A program made the translations under genes and the position numbers. Below, one piece after another: positions 24,374 through 32,240 of a DNA stretch of 38,329 nt. Origin of the DNA: an uncultured Eubacteriales bacterium (GTDB lineage Bacteria > Bacillota > Clostridia > Lachnospirales > Lachnospiraceae); contig OMYS01000030.1 in assembly GCA_900315305.1 (NCBI GenBank), forward strand, positions 1-38,329, given 5' to 3'. How positions within the stretch are numbered: position 1 is the stretch's first letter; every line of letters begins with the position of its first letter. The notes under the pieces are model-generated. The model saw only the letters and a list, made by a program, of their open reading frames with translations, searched no databases and was not told the origin of the DNA.

Positions 24374-25666
24374 TCAGGCCTCTTCCAGAAGCTTGTCGAT
24401 GCTGACCAGCTTGACGCTGACGATGAAGACCTGTGCGGCCTTCTTCAGCTCATCGAGCGGCGGATAAGACGGCGCGATCCGGATATTTCTGTCTCTCGGG
24501 TCCTTGCCGTACGGGAATGTCGCGCCTGCCGGTGTCAGCGTGACGCCAGCTTCCTTGCATTTCTGTACGACCGCCTTCGCGCAGCCATCCAGCGTATCGA
24601 AGGAAATGAAATATCCTCCGTTCGGCTTTGTCCACTCGCCGATGCCGAGTCCGCCGAGCTGCGTGTCAAATGCCTCCTCAACTGCCTCGAACTTCGGGCG
24701 GAGGATCGCCGCGTGCTTTGACATATGCTCATGCATATTTGCCATATTTCCGAAGAAACGGACATGGCGAAGCTGATTCAGCTTGTCGTGTCCGATTGTC
24801 TGGACGGACATGTATTTTCTGACATCATCCAGGTTCTTCTTCGAGGACGCGAGAGCCGCGAGACCGGAGCCCGGGAATGTGACCTTGGATGTAGAAATGA
24901 ACTTGTAGACCATGTCCGGATGGCCGGCCTTGCGGCACTCCTCGAGGATCTCAAGGATCGTGTCCTGTCTTGCCGGATCATCATAGAGATGATGGATGGA
25001 GTACGCATTGTCCCAGAAAATGCGGAAATCTTCTGCTGCCGGATTCAGGTTTGCAAACCGTCTGACTGTCTCGTCGGAGTAGCTGTAGCCCTGCGGATTC
25101 GAATACTTCGGAACGCACCAGATACCCTTGACCTCAGGATCATTGTTGACGTATTTCTCGACCATGTCCATGTCCGGGCCTGTCGGTGTCATCGGGATCG
25201 TGATCAGCTCCGCGCCGAAATACTCCGTCACGCGGAAATGGCGGTCATAGCCCGGTGCCGGGCACAGGAATTTCCAGTTGTCCAGCTTGCACCACGGAGT
25301 GCTTCCACAGACGCCGTGTGTGTAGGAGCGGGCGATTGTATCGAACATTATATTCAGAGAGGAATTGCCGAAGATGATCATGTCGTCCGGACCGACCTCA
25401 GACATTTCTCCCATCAGTCTCTTTGCCTCCGGGATACCCTCGCCGACGCCGTAGTTGCGGCAGTCCGTTCCGGTCTCGTCGTTGAAGTAGCTGTCGGAAT
25501 TCAGGACATCCATAAGTCCGTTGGACAGATTGAGCTGAGCTGTGGACGGCTTTCCACGGGACATGTTCAGCTTCAGTCCCTGTGCCTGGAAGTCCTTGTA
25601 CTGCTTTTCGAGAGATTCCTTCTCTGCGAGCAGCTCTTCTCTGGTCATCTCTTTGTATGCCTTCAT
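24374..25666 (-). CDS. Class I aminotransferase, aspartate aminotransferase-like
   Basis: This PLP enzyme belongs to the unusual aspartate aminotransferase subgroup typified by NMSRGKPSTAQLNLSNGLMD and CRNYGVGEGIPEAKRLMGEM near the N-terminus, with CPAPGYDRHF, VPKYSNPQGYSYSDETV and the PLP lysine in FISTSKVTFPGSGLAALA. It transfers an amino group between aspartate and 2-oxoglutarate or related acids; substrate range is inferred. The ATG at 25666 is preferred over a GTG at 25675 because GGAGG lies ten bases before it and directly abuts the GTG. The 430-residue length is typical. It is a single-gene unit with its own promoter. Confidence 0.93.
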   Translation of the reverse strand: MKAYKEMTREELLAEKESLEKQYKDFQAQGLKLNMSRGKPSTAQLNLSNGLMDVLNSDSYFNDETGTDCRNYGVGEGIPEAKRLMGEMSEVGPDDMIIFGNSSLNIMFDTIARSYTHGVCGSTPWCKLDNWKFLCPAPGYDRHFRVTEYFGAELITIPMTPTGPDMDMVEKYVNNDPEVKGIWCVPKYSNPQGYSYSDETVRRFANLNPAAEDFRIFWDNAYSIHHLYDDPARQDTILEILEECRKAGHPDMVYKFISTSKVTFPGSGLAALASSKKNLDDVRKYMSVQTIGHDKLNQLRHVRFFGNMANMHEHMSKHAAILRPKFEAVEEAFDTQLGGLGIGEWTKPNGGYFISFDTLDGCAKAVVQKCKEAGVTLTPAGATFPYGKDPRDRNIRIAPSYPPLDELKKAAQVFIVSVKLVSIDKLLEEA

Positions 25667-25717
25667 AAAATGCACTCCTCCTTATTTAACCATAAGCAGT
25701 TATCCGCAATCCCACAT

Positions 25718-25746
25718 ATTTTACGTCCCCTCTCCGAAGCTGTCAA
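25718..25746 (-). promoter_or_regulatory. Promoter of the aminotransferase gene
   Basis: On the minus strand a consensus TTGACA (25741-25746) and TAAAAT (25718-25723) are spaced by 17 bases, about 52 bases ahead of the start codon. It is the best promoter match in the window. Confidence 0.8.
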
Positions 25747-25800
25747 TGCACCTGATTGGTATGAGTGTCATGCCGGGTGCGTATTGTTCCTGTTGTATAC

Positions 25801-25980
25801 GTTACTGTGCACACACCATCCGGAGTCGCATGCGGTCGCGAGTATCAGGGCGGTATCGGGCAGACTCCGTCCTCCTCAGCTTCCCTTCGCCGCTGACACA
25901 GCGGCTCAGGGTGATCTTCGGACTCCTCCGTATAACGCCCTGACCGTTCACCTAGGTCTGGTGGCGTGTGAACTGTATAG
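25801..25980. repeat. Palindromic repeat family, copy A (longest)
   Basis: The roughly 180-base element has left arm GTTACTGTGCACACACCATC and right arm GGTGGCGTGTGAACTGTATA, an imperfect inverted pair. Inner inverted arms lie at about 25847-25870 and 25916-25942, and a central CCGCTG/CAGCGG hairpin lies near 25890-25905. Left and right arms both match copy C; the left arm also matches copy B. Relative to copy C it has about 80 extra bases in the middle. Confidence 0.85.
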
Positions 25981-26100
25981 TAGTCGCAGCACCGGACAGA
26001 CTCAGCCCGCCTTGCATTTTCGGGTGGGGCAAGGTAGTATATTTGAAGATATTTCGAGGAACGCGCAGCGTTCCGAGCCCAGGGTGCTGAGTAGCCACCC
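25977..26100. repeat. Palindromic repeat, copy F
   Basis: The right end (26069-26097, GCGTTCCGAG through GGTGCTGAGTAGCCACC) matches the right end of copy E. The left end, TAGTAGTCGCAGCACC, is a plausible complementary arm. An internal CGAGGAACGC/GCGTTCCGAG pair forms a strong hairpin. It directly follows copy A. Confidence 0.65.
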
Positions 26101-26126
26101 GTACTTATAAGAAAGTTGAGAATAAT

Positions 26127-26990
26127 ATGTGGACAGCTGACAAATGGAAGGATTACGAGGTTCTTGATACCTCTGAGGGAGAAAAACTGGAGCGCTGGGG
26201 CAGCTATCTGCTCATCCGGCCGGATCCGCAGGTCATCTGGCAGACGGAGAAGACAAGACCGGAGTGGAAGAAGCCGAACGGCCACTATCACAGGAGCTCA
26301 AAGGGAGGCGGTAGCTGGGAGTTCTTCGACCTGCCGAAGACGTGGCAGATCTCCTACGGGGACCTTGTGTTCAATCTGAAGCCATTCAGCTTCAAGCACA
26401 CGGGACTCTTCCCGGAGCAGGCCGCGAACTGGGACTGGTTCACGGAGCTCATCCGGAACGCGGGGAGACCGATCAAGGTTCTGAACCTCTTCGCCTACAC
26501 GGGAGGCGCGACCTGCGCCGTGCTCGCGGCTGGCGCTAGTGTCACACACGTCGACGCGTCGAAGGGCATGGTCACCTGGGCCCGTGAAAATGCGGAGAGC
26601 TCCGGTCTCGCGGACAGGCCGGTTCGCTGGCTCGTCGATGACTGCACGAAATTTGTCGAGCGGGAGATCCGCCGCGGACACAGGTACGACGCGATCATCA
26701 TGGACCCGCCGTCCTACGGACGCGGACCAAAGGGTGAGATCTGGAAGATTGAGGACACGGTGTACCCGCTCATCCAGCTGTGCGAGCAGCTCCTGAGCGA
26801 CCATCCGCTCTTCTTCCTGATCAGCTCTTATACGACGGGCCTGCAGGCCGGCGTGCTCACCTACATGATGAAGAGTGCGCTGAAGGGACGCCATCCGGAC
26901 CATGTCGAGTCCTCGGAGATCGGCCTGCCGGTCTCCGGGAGTGACCTCGTGTTGCCCTGCGGATGCGCGGGCCACGCGTGGTGGGACTGA
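26127..26990 (+). CDS. RlmI-like class I SAM-dependent RNA methyltransferase
   Basis: The 287-residue protein has the SAM-binding motif VLNLFAYTGGATCAVLAAGA with THVDASKGMV, and the catalytic-loop motif DAIIMDPPSYGRGPKGEIWK, as in the RlmI/RlmK-type cytosine or guanine methyltransferases of rRNA. It lacks the N-terminal PUA domain of classic RlmI; residues 1-90 instead match a short form common in Clostridia. The exact target is unknown. The ribosome binding site is weak. It is a lone plus-strand gene, and its last 33 bases, including the stop, are repeated exactly 68 bases downstream. Confidence 0.85.
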   Translation: MWTADKWKDYEVLDTSEGEKLERWGSYLLIRPDPQVIWQTEKTRPEWKKPNGHYHRSSKGGGSWEFFDLPKTWQISYGDLVFNLKPFSFKHTGLFPEQAANWDWFTELIRNAGRPIKVLNLFAYTGGATCAVLAAGASVTHVDASKGMVTWARENAESSGLADRPVRWLVDDCTKFVEREIRRGHRYDAIIMDPPSYGRGPKGEIWKIEDTVYPLIQLCEQLLSDHPLFFLISSYTTGLQAGVLTYMMKSALKGRHPDHVESSEIGLPVSGSDLVLPCGCAGHAWWD

Positions 26991-27058
26991 CGCGACCATA
27001 ATCGGTTCATGATCAGCAAAATCCGTGCGGATGCGCGGGCCACGCGTGGTGGGACTGA
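26958..27058. repeat. Exact 33-bp duplication of the methyltransferase gene's 3' end
   Basis: The segment 26958-26990, ending in the stop codon, recurs without mismatch at 27026-27058, a 68-base period. The unit contains the palindrome CCACGCGTGG. The second copy lies outside the gene and is offset in frame, so it is not coding. Confidence 0.95.
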
Positions 27059-27078
27059 ATACTGATGCTGACGGCATG

Positions 27079-27114
27079 AAAAAACGGCACCTCCATATGG
27101 AGATGCCGTTTTTT
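27079..27114. terminator. Bidirectional terminator
   Basis: AAAAAACGGCACCTCC and its partner GGAGATGCCGTTTTTT meet at a central CATATG, giving a stem of about 15 pairs with A and T tracts at both ends. It lies between the convergent methyltransferase and lipoprotein genes and serves both. GGCAT/ATGCC pairs extend it further. Confidence 0.9.
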
Positions 27115-27164
27115 ATGCCAGTGCCGGCGCTCTGGTCTTGCCGGCAGATCTTTCATTTTCTGAT

Positions 27165-27854
27165 TCAGGATTCCGTCTCGGACTCCGCTGCTTCGGCCGT
27201 CGTATCTTCTTCGTCCGTATCATCCGTTGTTTTGGTCGAAGTCTTTGTTTGTGACGCATCTGTGTCAGAGGTCACCCACGTGGAATAGACCCAGCCCACA
27301 GTTCCGTTGTAGCTGATCTCTGTCCAGTTGCCCTCGTACGCGAGGATCTGCACCTTCTCTCCGGCCACAATCGTCGTGAGAACCTTGCTCTGGCCGCCCG
27401 CAGACTCACGGACATTGACGCCTCCGTTCAAAACGCCCGTCGTCCCGGAAGCCGCTGCCGTGATCGTGCCGTCGCCGAGCTCAAGAGACGCAAGCTCATC
27501 CTTTGTCATGCCCACTGTATTCGGGTCCTGTCCCGACGTGACAGTGACTGCCGCCTGCTGCGCACTGCTGGCCGCAGACTCCGCCTGGCTGTCTGAGGAT
27601 GTCGGCGCACTCGTGATCTCTGTCGCCTGAATTTCCTGTGCAGGGACAACGCTTTCCGTTCCGGATGCTGCCGCTGTATCTCCTGTATCCGATGTCACGT
27701 CTCCGGTCGTGCTCAGGGTCTCCGTCACCTCTGAAATTGCGGAGTCACTACTGTCGGACACGGATGAAGCAACCGGGCTTCCGCAGCCGGTCAGCGAGAC
27801 CGCCATCACGCCTGCCGCAACGACTGCGGCGGCTAATATCTTTCTGTATTTCAT
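27165..27854 (-). CDS. SH3-domain lipoprotein
   Basis: The product is a secreted lipoprotein: a signal peptide with lipobox LTGC (cysteine about residue 24), a long serine/threonine/alanine-rich spacer, an SH3b domain (about 140-200, GVNVRESAGGQSKVLTTIVAGEKVQILAYEGNWTE with breaks, ending NGTVGWVYSTWV) and an acidic threonine/glutamate tail. SH3b domains in such proteins usually bind peptidoglycan or other surface ligands. AGGGG seven bases upstream supports the ATG. It is a single-gene unit with its own promoter and terminator. Confidence 0.85.
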   Translation of the reverse strand: MKYRKILAAAVVAAGVMAVSLTGCGSPVASSVSDSSDSAISEVTETLSTTGDVTSDTGDTAAASGTESVVPAQEIQATEITSAPTSSDSQAESAASSAQQAAVTVTSGQDPNTVGMTKDELASLELGDGTITAAASGTTGVLNGGVNVRESAGGQSKVLTTIVAGEKVQILAYEGNWTEISYNGTVGWVYSTWVTSDTDASQTKTSTKTTDDTDEEDTTAEAAESETES

Positions 27855-27892
27855 TGATAATCCCCTTTCACGTCCAACCCACTCTCAGGCCG

Positions 27893-27921
27893 ATTCTAAC
27901 ATTATCGGCAGACATCGTCAA
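27893..27921 (-). promoter_or_regulatory. Promoter of the SH3 lipoprotein gene
   Basis: On the minus strand, TTGACG (27916-27921) and TAGAAT (27893-27898) are 17 bases apart, about 40 bases ahead of the start codon. Confidence 0.7.
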
Positions 27922-28056
27922 CCGCGCGGTCTCCTTTCTGTGCACATCGACGAAAATCCGTCCAAAGTTCGGTCAACCTCGCAAAGAGATGGACACGATT
28001 TCATGCTCCGGGAACGGTCACTTTCGTCATCTTCATTTCTTATATGCAGGCGCATT

Positions 28057-28190
28057 CATCGTCCGGCTCCGATAGAGCCAGTACAGTCACAGAGGCATTC
28101 GAAACGCCCGGAAGCGATGGGGATCATCATACATCCGGCTTCCGATAGCGCCGGTACTGCTCCACATCAGATTCTCCGAATTTCAATGCC
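28057..28190. repeat. Degenerate duplication of the cobT 3' end
   Basis: The coding end of cobT (28131-28190) and the segment beyond its stop (28059-28109) share CCGGCT-CCGATAG-GCC-GTAC followed by a CA...GA...TTC-GAA...GCC pattern, at an offset of about 72 bases. The downstream copy has several mismatches and small gaps and is not coding. Confidence 0.65.
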
Positions 28191-29386
28191 TCACGGTACA
28201 CCTTGTCCGCGAGCTGAAGCAGGGACAGCATCATCGCCGCCCCTGCCCCCTCGCCGGTCGCCATGTCCGCACTGAGGACAGGCCGGAGGCCGAGCCTTTT
28301 TTCGATCATTTTGGCCACCGGCTCTCTGCTCATGTGTGACGGGACCAGAAAGGCGCGGACGCCCGGGAAGAGCCTGTCCGCAATATAGGCGCTGACCTCG
28401 CTGAGCACGCCATCCAGCACAATGGGCACATGAAAAACAGCCCCGCCGATACAAAGTCCCGTCATCGCAGCGAGCTCAAGGCCGCCAAAGCAGGTCATCA
28501 CGCGGAGTGTATAACGGATGCGGCCGGCCCCGGCGGCAGCGACGCCATCGCCAGGGTCAGCACAATCGGGCGCCGGTTTTTTACTCCCTACCAAATGATC
28601 ACTGCCGAAATTCTGATCTTCCGTACCATCGCCGACACTCCGGCCATCTCCGGCACGGGAAGCGGTATCTCCTTCCGCATAGTCATATATTTTAAGCCCT
28701 TCGCGGATGACCTCCGTCTTTCTCGAAAGTCCCGCGTCACTGAGTCCGGCCCCGCGCCCTGTCACCTGCTCTGCCGTGAGGCCGAGCAGCGCGGCGGCCA
28801 TCGCCGAAGCCGATGTCGTGTTGCCGATTCCCATTTCCCCGATAGCAAGCAGCGTAAAGCCTCTGTCCCGGCACTCTCCGACAAGATCGATGCCGGTCTG
28901 AATGGCCCGCAGGACCTCATCCTCTGTCAGGGCCGGCTCCTTCAGAAAGTCGCGGGTCCCGCAGCGGACGTTCTGGTCAAGCACAAAGGGCAGATGATGG
29001 TCGTTCGTCTTATGATTGATGCCCACATCGACTGAGAACACCTTCGCACCGGCCGCGCGGGCAAGCACGCCGGCGGTCGTGACCCCCCGGCCGATATTCT
29101 GCGCACAGACAGCGGTCACGCTCTGATCAGACTGGCTCACGCCCTCCGCCACGACGCCGTGATCGCCGCACATGACGAGAAGCGCCGCATGACTGAGGTC
29201 GGGGTTTTCATTTTCCTGGATGGAGGCAAGTCTCGCGTGTATTTTTTCAAATGTACCCATGCTGTCGATCGGCTTTGCGATGTGGTCCCAGTTCTCGCGG
29301 ACGCGCGCGTACATGGCCTGATCGGGCGGCAGGGCATGCCGCTCCTCACGCAGGATCTGCCGTATATCTGAATTATCTGTCTTCAC
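28127..29386 (-). CDS. cobT: Nicotinate-nucleotide--dimethylbenzimidazole phosphoribosyltransferase
   Basis: CobT makes alpha-ribazole phosphate, activating the lower ligand of cobalamin. Motifs are VMCGDHGVVAEGVSQ, LLAIGEMGIGNTTSASAM, ALLGLTAEQVTGRGAGL and, near the C-terminus, the catalytic glutamate region ATGEGAGAAMML. The start is GTG at 29386, overlapping the end of cobD by 14 bases. The 419 residues exceed the usual 350; the excess is a glycine/aspartate-rich insertion at about 237-293, just before CFGGLELAAMTGL, where the family has a short loop. A degenerate copy of its 3' end lies after the stop. It is last in the visible cobalamin cluster. Confidence 0.93.
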   Translation of the reverse strand: MKTDNSDIRQILREERHALPPDQAMYARVRENWDHIAKPIDSMGTFEKIHARLASIQENENPDLSHAALLVMCGDHGVVAEGVSQSDQSVTAVCAQNIGRGVTTAGVLARAAGAKVFSVDVGINHKTNDHHLPFVLDQNVRCGTRDFLKEPALTEDEVLRAIQTGIDLVGECRDRGFTLLAIGEMGIGNTTSASAMAAALLGLTAEQVTGRGAGLSDAGLSRKTEVIREGLKIYDYAEGDTASRAGDGRSVGDGTEDQNFGSDHLVGSKKPAPDCADPGDGVAAAGAGRIRYTLRVMTCFGGLELAAMTGLCIGGAVFHVPIVLDGVLSEVSAYIADRLFPGVRAFLVPSHMSREPVAKMIEKRLGLRPVLSADMATGEGAGAAMMLSLLQLADKVYREALKFGESDVEQYRRYRKPDV

Positions 29387-30494
29387 TTTTTATGTCTCTT
29401 CTTTCTGTATTCTCCGTTACCTCGCGGATGGCGCGTATGAGCAGCTCATTTTCCGCATGGGGCCGGACAGCGATCCGGTACCAGCCCACGCCAAGCCCCT
29501 CGTAATCGGAGCAGTCGCGAATGAGGATCCCGCGGTCAAGCAGAGTCCGGTACAGCTCCGCCCGGCCCCAGCAGACATCCGGCTCATACCGGAGCAGCAG
29601 GAAATTCGCGTCCGACGGGAAGACTGTGATCGGTTTTTCTCCCGATCCTCCTGTCATGGCGGACAGCTCCCGCGAAAGATAGGTCCGCTCGCGAAGAATG
29701 AGGCTGTGCGCATCCTGCAGACTGTCCAAAGCCGCCAGGCAGGCGCAGCCGGCCTCCTCGGCAAATACAGACAGGTTCCACTCCGGCAGCTGTCTCCGGA
29801 CCCTGTCTGCGAGCGCGCGGCCCGAGCAGACCGCATATCCGAGCCGCACGCCCGGAATCGCGAAGCTCTTGGTAAAGGCGCGGAGCTCAATCCACGGGGC
29901 GCGGGAGGGGAAATCCCGGAGGACGAGACAAGGCATGTCCCCGTCTCTCACCGCAAGCTCCATGAAGCAGGCATCGAGCAGAAGCAGTGTCCCGGTCTGT
30001 TCGCACGCATCCAAAAGCCGCGCAAGAAGCTCCGACGGAACGAGCAGGCCGTTCGGGTTGTTCGGGTCCGTCAGAATGAGAAGCTCCGGTTTCTTCTCAA
30101 GGACCGCCGCGATGAGCCCCTCGTCCGGGAGAAATGCATGCTCCCCGCACAGATCATACCGGAAAATCCGGCTGTCCGGCAGAACCGCGTGAAGTGCCGC
30201 CCTGTAGCCGGAAAATGAAGGCGCCGTGATCATGGCGCTCTCCGGCCGCACCGCGTGGCAGATGGCCATGATGAGCTCGGAGGCACCATTTCCTATAAGA
30301 AGCCTGTCCCCGGATACGCCGAGGGTCTCTGAGAGAGCGTGTACCAGCTTCTCATGTTGCGGGTCCGGGTATTCTTCCACCCTGCCAATGGCTGCCTGGA
30401 GGGCAGTCCGCACGCGCTCCGGCACTCCGAGAGGATTTACATTTACAGAAAAATCATGGCTCACCGCCTGTCTGTATATATCGCCGCCGTGCAT
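29373..30494 (-). CDS. cobD: Threonine-phosphate decarboxylase-like PLP enzyme
   Basis: The 373-residue protein belongs to the HisC-like aminotransferase fold: HDFSVNVNPLGVPERV, LLIGNGASELI, LTDPNNPNGLLV, LLLDACFMELA and the PLP lysine in RAFTKSFAIPGVRLGYA. Between cbiP and cobT it is best read as CobD, which makes (R)-1-amino-2-propanol phosphate for the nucleotide loop. A histidinol-phosphate aminotransferase is the alternative, made unlikely by context. AGGA-CAGGAA just upstream supports the ATG. Confidence 0.9.
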   Translation of the reverse strand: MHGGDIYRQAVSHDFSVNVNPLGVPERVRTALQAAIGRVEEYPDPQHEKLVHALSETLGVSGDRLLIGNGASELIMAICHAVRPESAMITAPSFSGYRAALHAVLPDSRIFRYDLCGEHAFLPDEGLIAAVLEKKPELLILTDPNNPNGLLVPSELLARLLDACEQTGTLLLLDACFMELAVRDGDMPCLVLRDFPSRAPWIELRAFTKSFAIPGVRLGYAVCSGRALADRVRRQLPEWNLSVFAEEAGCACLAALDSLQDAHSLILRERTYLSRELSAMTGGSGEKPITVFPSDANFLLLRYEPDVCWGRAELYRTLLDRGILIRDCSDYEGLGVGWYRIAVRPHAENELLIRAIREVTENTERRDIKSEDR

Positions 30495-30615
30495 TTCCTG
30501 TCCTTTCTCTTTATGCTCTGTGCCCGTTCAGTAGTCAGAGCGTCCGTTCCTAAGCCACAGCATTGCCCATAACAGAAAGCTCTGCAGCATTCGCCTGAAG
30601 CCGCTCTGTCCCTTG

Positions 30616-32118
30616 TCAGATCGCGGCGGGGCAAAGCATGGCGTACACCGCCTTCATGTCCATGTTCGCGCGAATCATATCCGCGAGGCGGTCGTACTGC
30701 GACTCCTTGAACGCCTGATAGCTCTCCGCCGGGTCCGCGAGCGTCACGCCCTTTCGTCCGGCAAGCATGTCCGCGAGCCGGCCCGCAATGTCGCCTTCAT
30801 CGAAAATGCCATGGACGTAGGTGCCGCAGACATTCCCGCGCCACGCGCCGTCGGACTTCACCTGCTGCCCCGCCTTGATGTGGCTAAATGCATTTCCAGG
30901 CTCCGTCTTCGTCTCTCCCATGTGGACCTCGTATCCACGGATGCGCTGACCTGCAAGGCAGCGGAAGATGCCGCCGACACTGCTGTCGATCTTTCCCGTG
31001 ACCTGGGTGCGCGTCTTTGTCCTCTGAAGGACGGTCTCCTCCGGCAGAAGGCCCATGCCGCGCACATCGCCGCCCTCCTCGACATGGTCCGGGTCATGGA
31101 TCGCGCGCCCGAGCATCTGATAGCCTCCGCAGATTCCGAACACGGGACCTGTCTTCGCGAACCGTATGATCGCCGCCTCAAGCCCGCTCTCGCGGAGCCA
31201 TTTCAGGTCGCCGATCGTATTCTTGCTGCCGGGGAGAATGACGATGTCTGCGCCCTCAAGCTCCTCCGGTCTTGAAATGTAATCAACCTCTGTCCCCGAA
31301 ATGTGCTCAAAGACCGTAAAGTCCGAAAAATTCGAAATGTGCGGGAGACGTACGACGCAGATCCGCACGGCGGCGCCGTCCGGCCGGTGCCGCTCAAGCC
31401 TCCCGCTCAGGCTGTCCTCGTCGTCGATCGAAAGACGCGTGTACGGCAGCACACCCGTCACGGGCACACCGCATTTTTCTTCAAGCATGCGGATCCCGGG
31501 ATCGAGAATCGTCCGGTCCCCGCGGAACTTGTTGATGATCAGCCCCTTCACGCGCTTCCTCTCCTCTTCGTCAAGAAGCATCAGTGTCCCGAGGAGCTGC
31601 GCGAACACGCCGCCCCGGTCGATGTCACCGACCAGAAGGACCGGCGCGCCGACGAGAGCGGCAAGTCCCATGTTGACGATGTCGTTGTCCTTCAGGTTGA
31701 TCTCCGCCGGGCTGCCCGCGCCCTCGATCACAATGATGTCCGCATTTTTTTCGAGCTCCCGGAAGGCATGCGCGATGTCGGGAAGCAGGCTCTTCTTGTA
31801 TTTGAAATAGGTCCGCGCGTCCATGTTTCCGCGCACCTCGCCGTTTACAATCACCTGTGAGCCCGTGTCGCTGGTCGGCTTCAGCAGGATCGGATTCATG
31901 AGGACCGACGGCTTCACGCCGGCCGCCTCCGCCTGCATCACCTGCGCGCGGCCCATCTCGAGCCCTTCATCTGTGATAAATGAATTCAGCGCCATGTTCT
32001 GCGATTTAAACGGCATGACGCGGAAGCCGTCCTGCCGGAAGACGCGACAGAGCCCCGCCGCCACCAGGCTCTTCCCTGCATTTGACATCGTTCCCTGAAT
32101 CATAATAACCTTCGACAT
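30616..32118 (-). CDS. cbiP: Cobyric acid synthase
   Basis: This glutamine-dependent enzyme amidates four side chains of adenosylcobyrinic diamide. It has the N-terminal ATP-binding domain ([53 protein letters not shown]) and a C-terminal class I glutamine amidotransferase domain with nucleophile cysteine in [13 protein letters not shown] and histidine in [11 protein letters not shown]. The 500-residue length is standard. AGGAG seven bases ahead supports the ATG. It is also called cobQ. It follows cbiA, with a repeat element in the 90-base gap. Confidence 0.96.
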   Translation of the reverse strand: MSKVIMIQGTMSNAGKSLVAAGLCRVFRQDGFRVMPFKSQNMALNSFITDEGLEMGRAQVMQAEAAGVKPSVLMNPILLKPTSDTGSQVIVNGEVRGNMDARTYFKYKKSLLPDIAHAFRELEKNADIIVIEGAGSPAEINLKDNDIVNMGLAALVGAPVLLVGDIDRGGVFAQLLGTLMLLDEEERKRVKGLIINKFRGDRTILDPGIRMLEEKCGVPVTGVLPYTRLSIDDEDSLSGRLERHRPDGAAVRICVVRLPHISNFSDFTVFEHISGTEVDYISRPEELEGADIVILPGSKNTIGDLKWLRESGLEAAIIRFAKTGPVFGICGGYQMLGRAIHDPDHVEEGGDVRGMGLLPEETVLQRTKTRTQVTGKIDSSVGGIFRCLAGQRIRGYEVHMGETKTEPGNAFSHIKAGQQVKSDGAWRGNVCGTYVHGIFDEGDIAGRLADMLAGRKGVTLADPAESYQAFKESQYDRLADMIRANMDMKAVYAMLCPAAI

Positions 32119-32143
32119 CGTCTGTCTCCTCTCAGCCAGTCTT

Positions 32144-32240
32144 GTTACAGTTCACGCGCATCCAAAATCGCATGCGGCCGCGAATATCAGGGTGGTATCG
32201 CTGACCGCTCACCGAGGTCTGATGGCGTGTGAACTGTAAC
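32144..32240. repeat. Palindromic repeat family, copy C (compact, both ends clear)
   Basis: A 97-base element with near-perfect terminal inverted repeats: GTTACAGTTCACGCGCATC (32144-32162) and GATGGCGTGTGAACTGTAAC (32221-32240). Both arms match copy A (about 80% on the left, about 90% on the right over 40 bases). It overlaps the 3' end of cbiA, whose last codons and stop lie inside the right arm. Confidence 0.88.

Larger units (their letters stand above)
25667..26126. other. Longest intergenic region, promoter plus two repeat elements
   Basis: This 460-base gap separates the divergent aminotransferase and methyltransferase genes. It holds the aminotransferase promoter (25718-25746), repeat copy A (25801-25980) and repeat copy F (25977-26100), which abut or overlap by a few bases. 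I see no convincing gene. Long plus-strand open frames through it continue antisense to the aminotransferase and lack coding character. Confidence 0.8.

Noticed and set aside
24725..26110. 461-codon plus-strand open frame running into the 25.7-26.1 kb gap
   Set aside because: It is antisense to the aminotransferase and then reads through repeats A and F, with no ribosome binding site or family resemblance.
27638..28275. Plus-strand frames between the lipoprotein gene and cobT
   Set aside because: They overlap the lipoprotein gene, its promoter and the cobT tail antisense, with no coding character.
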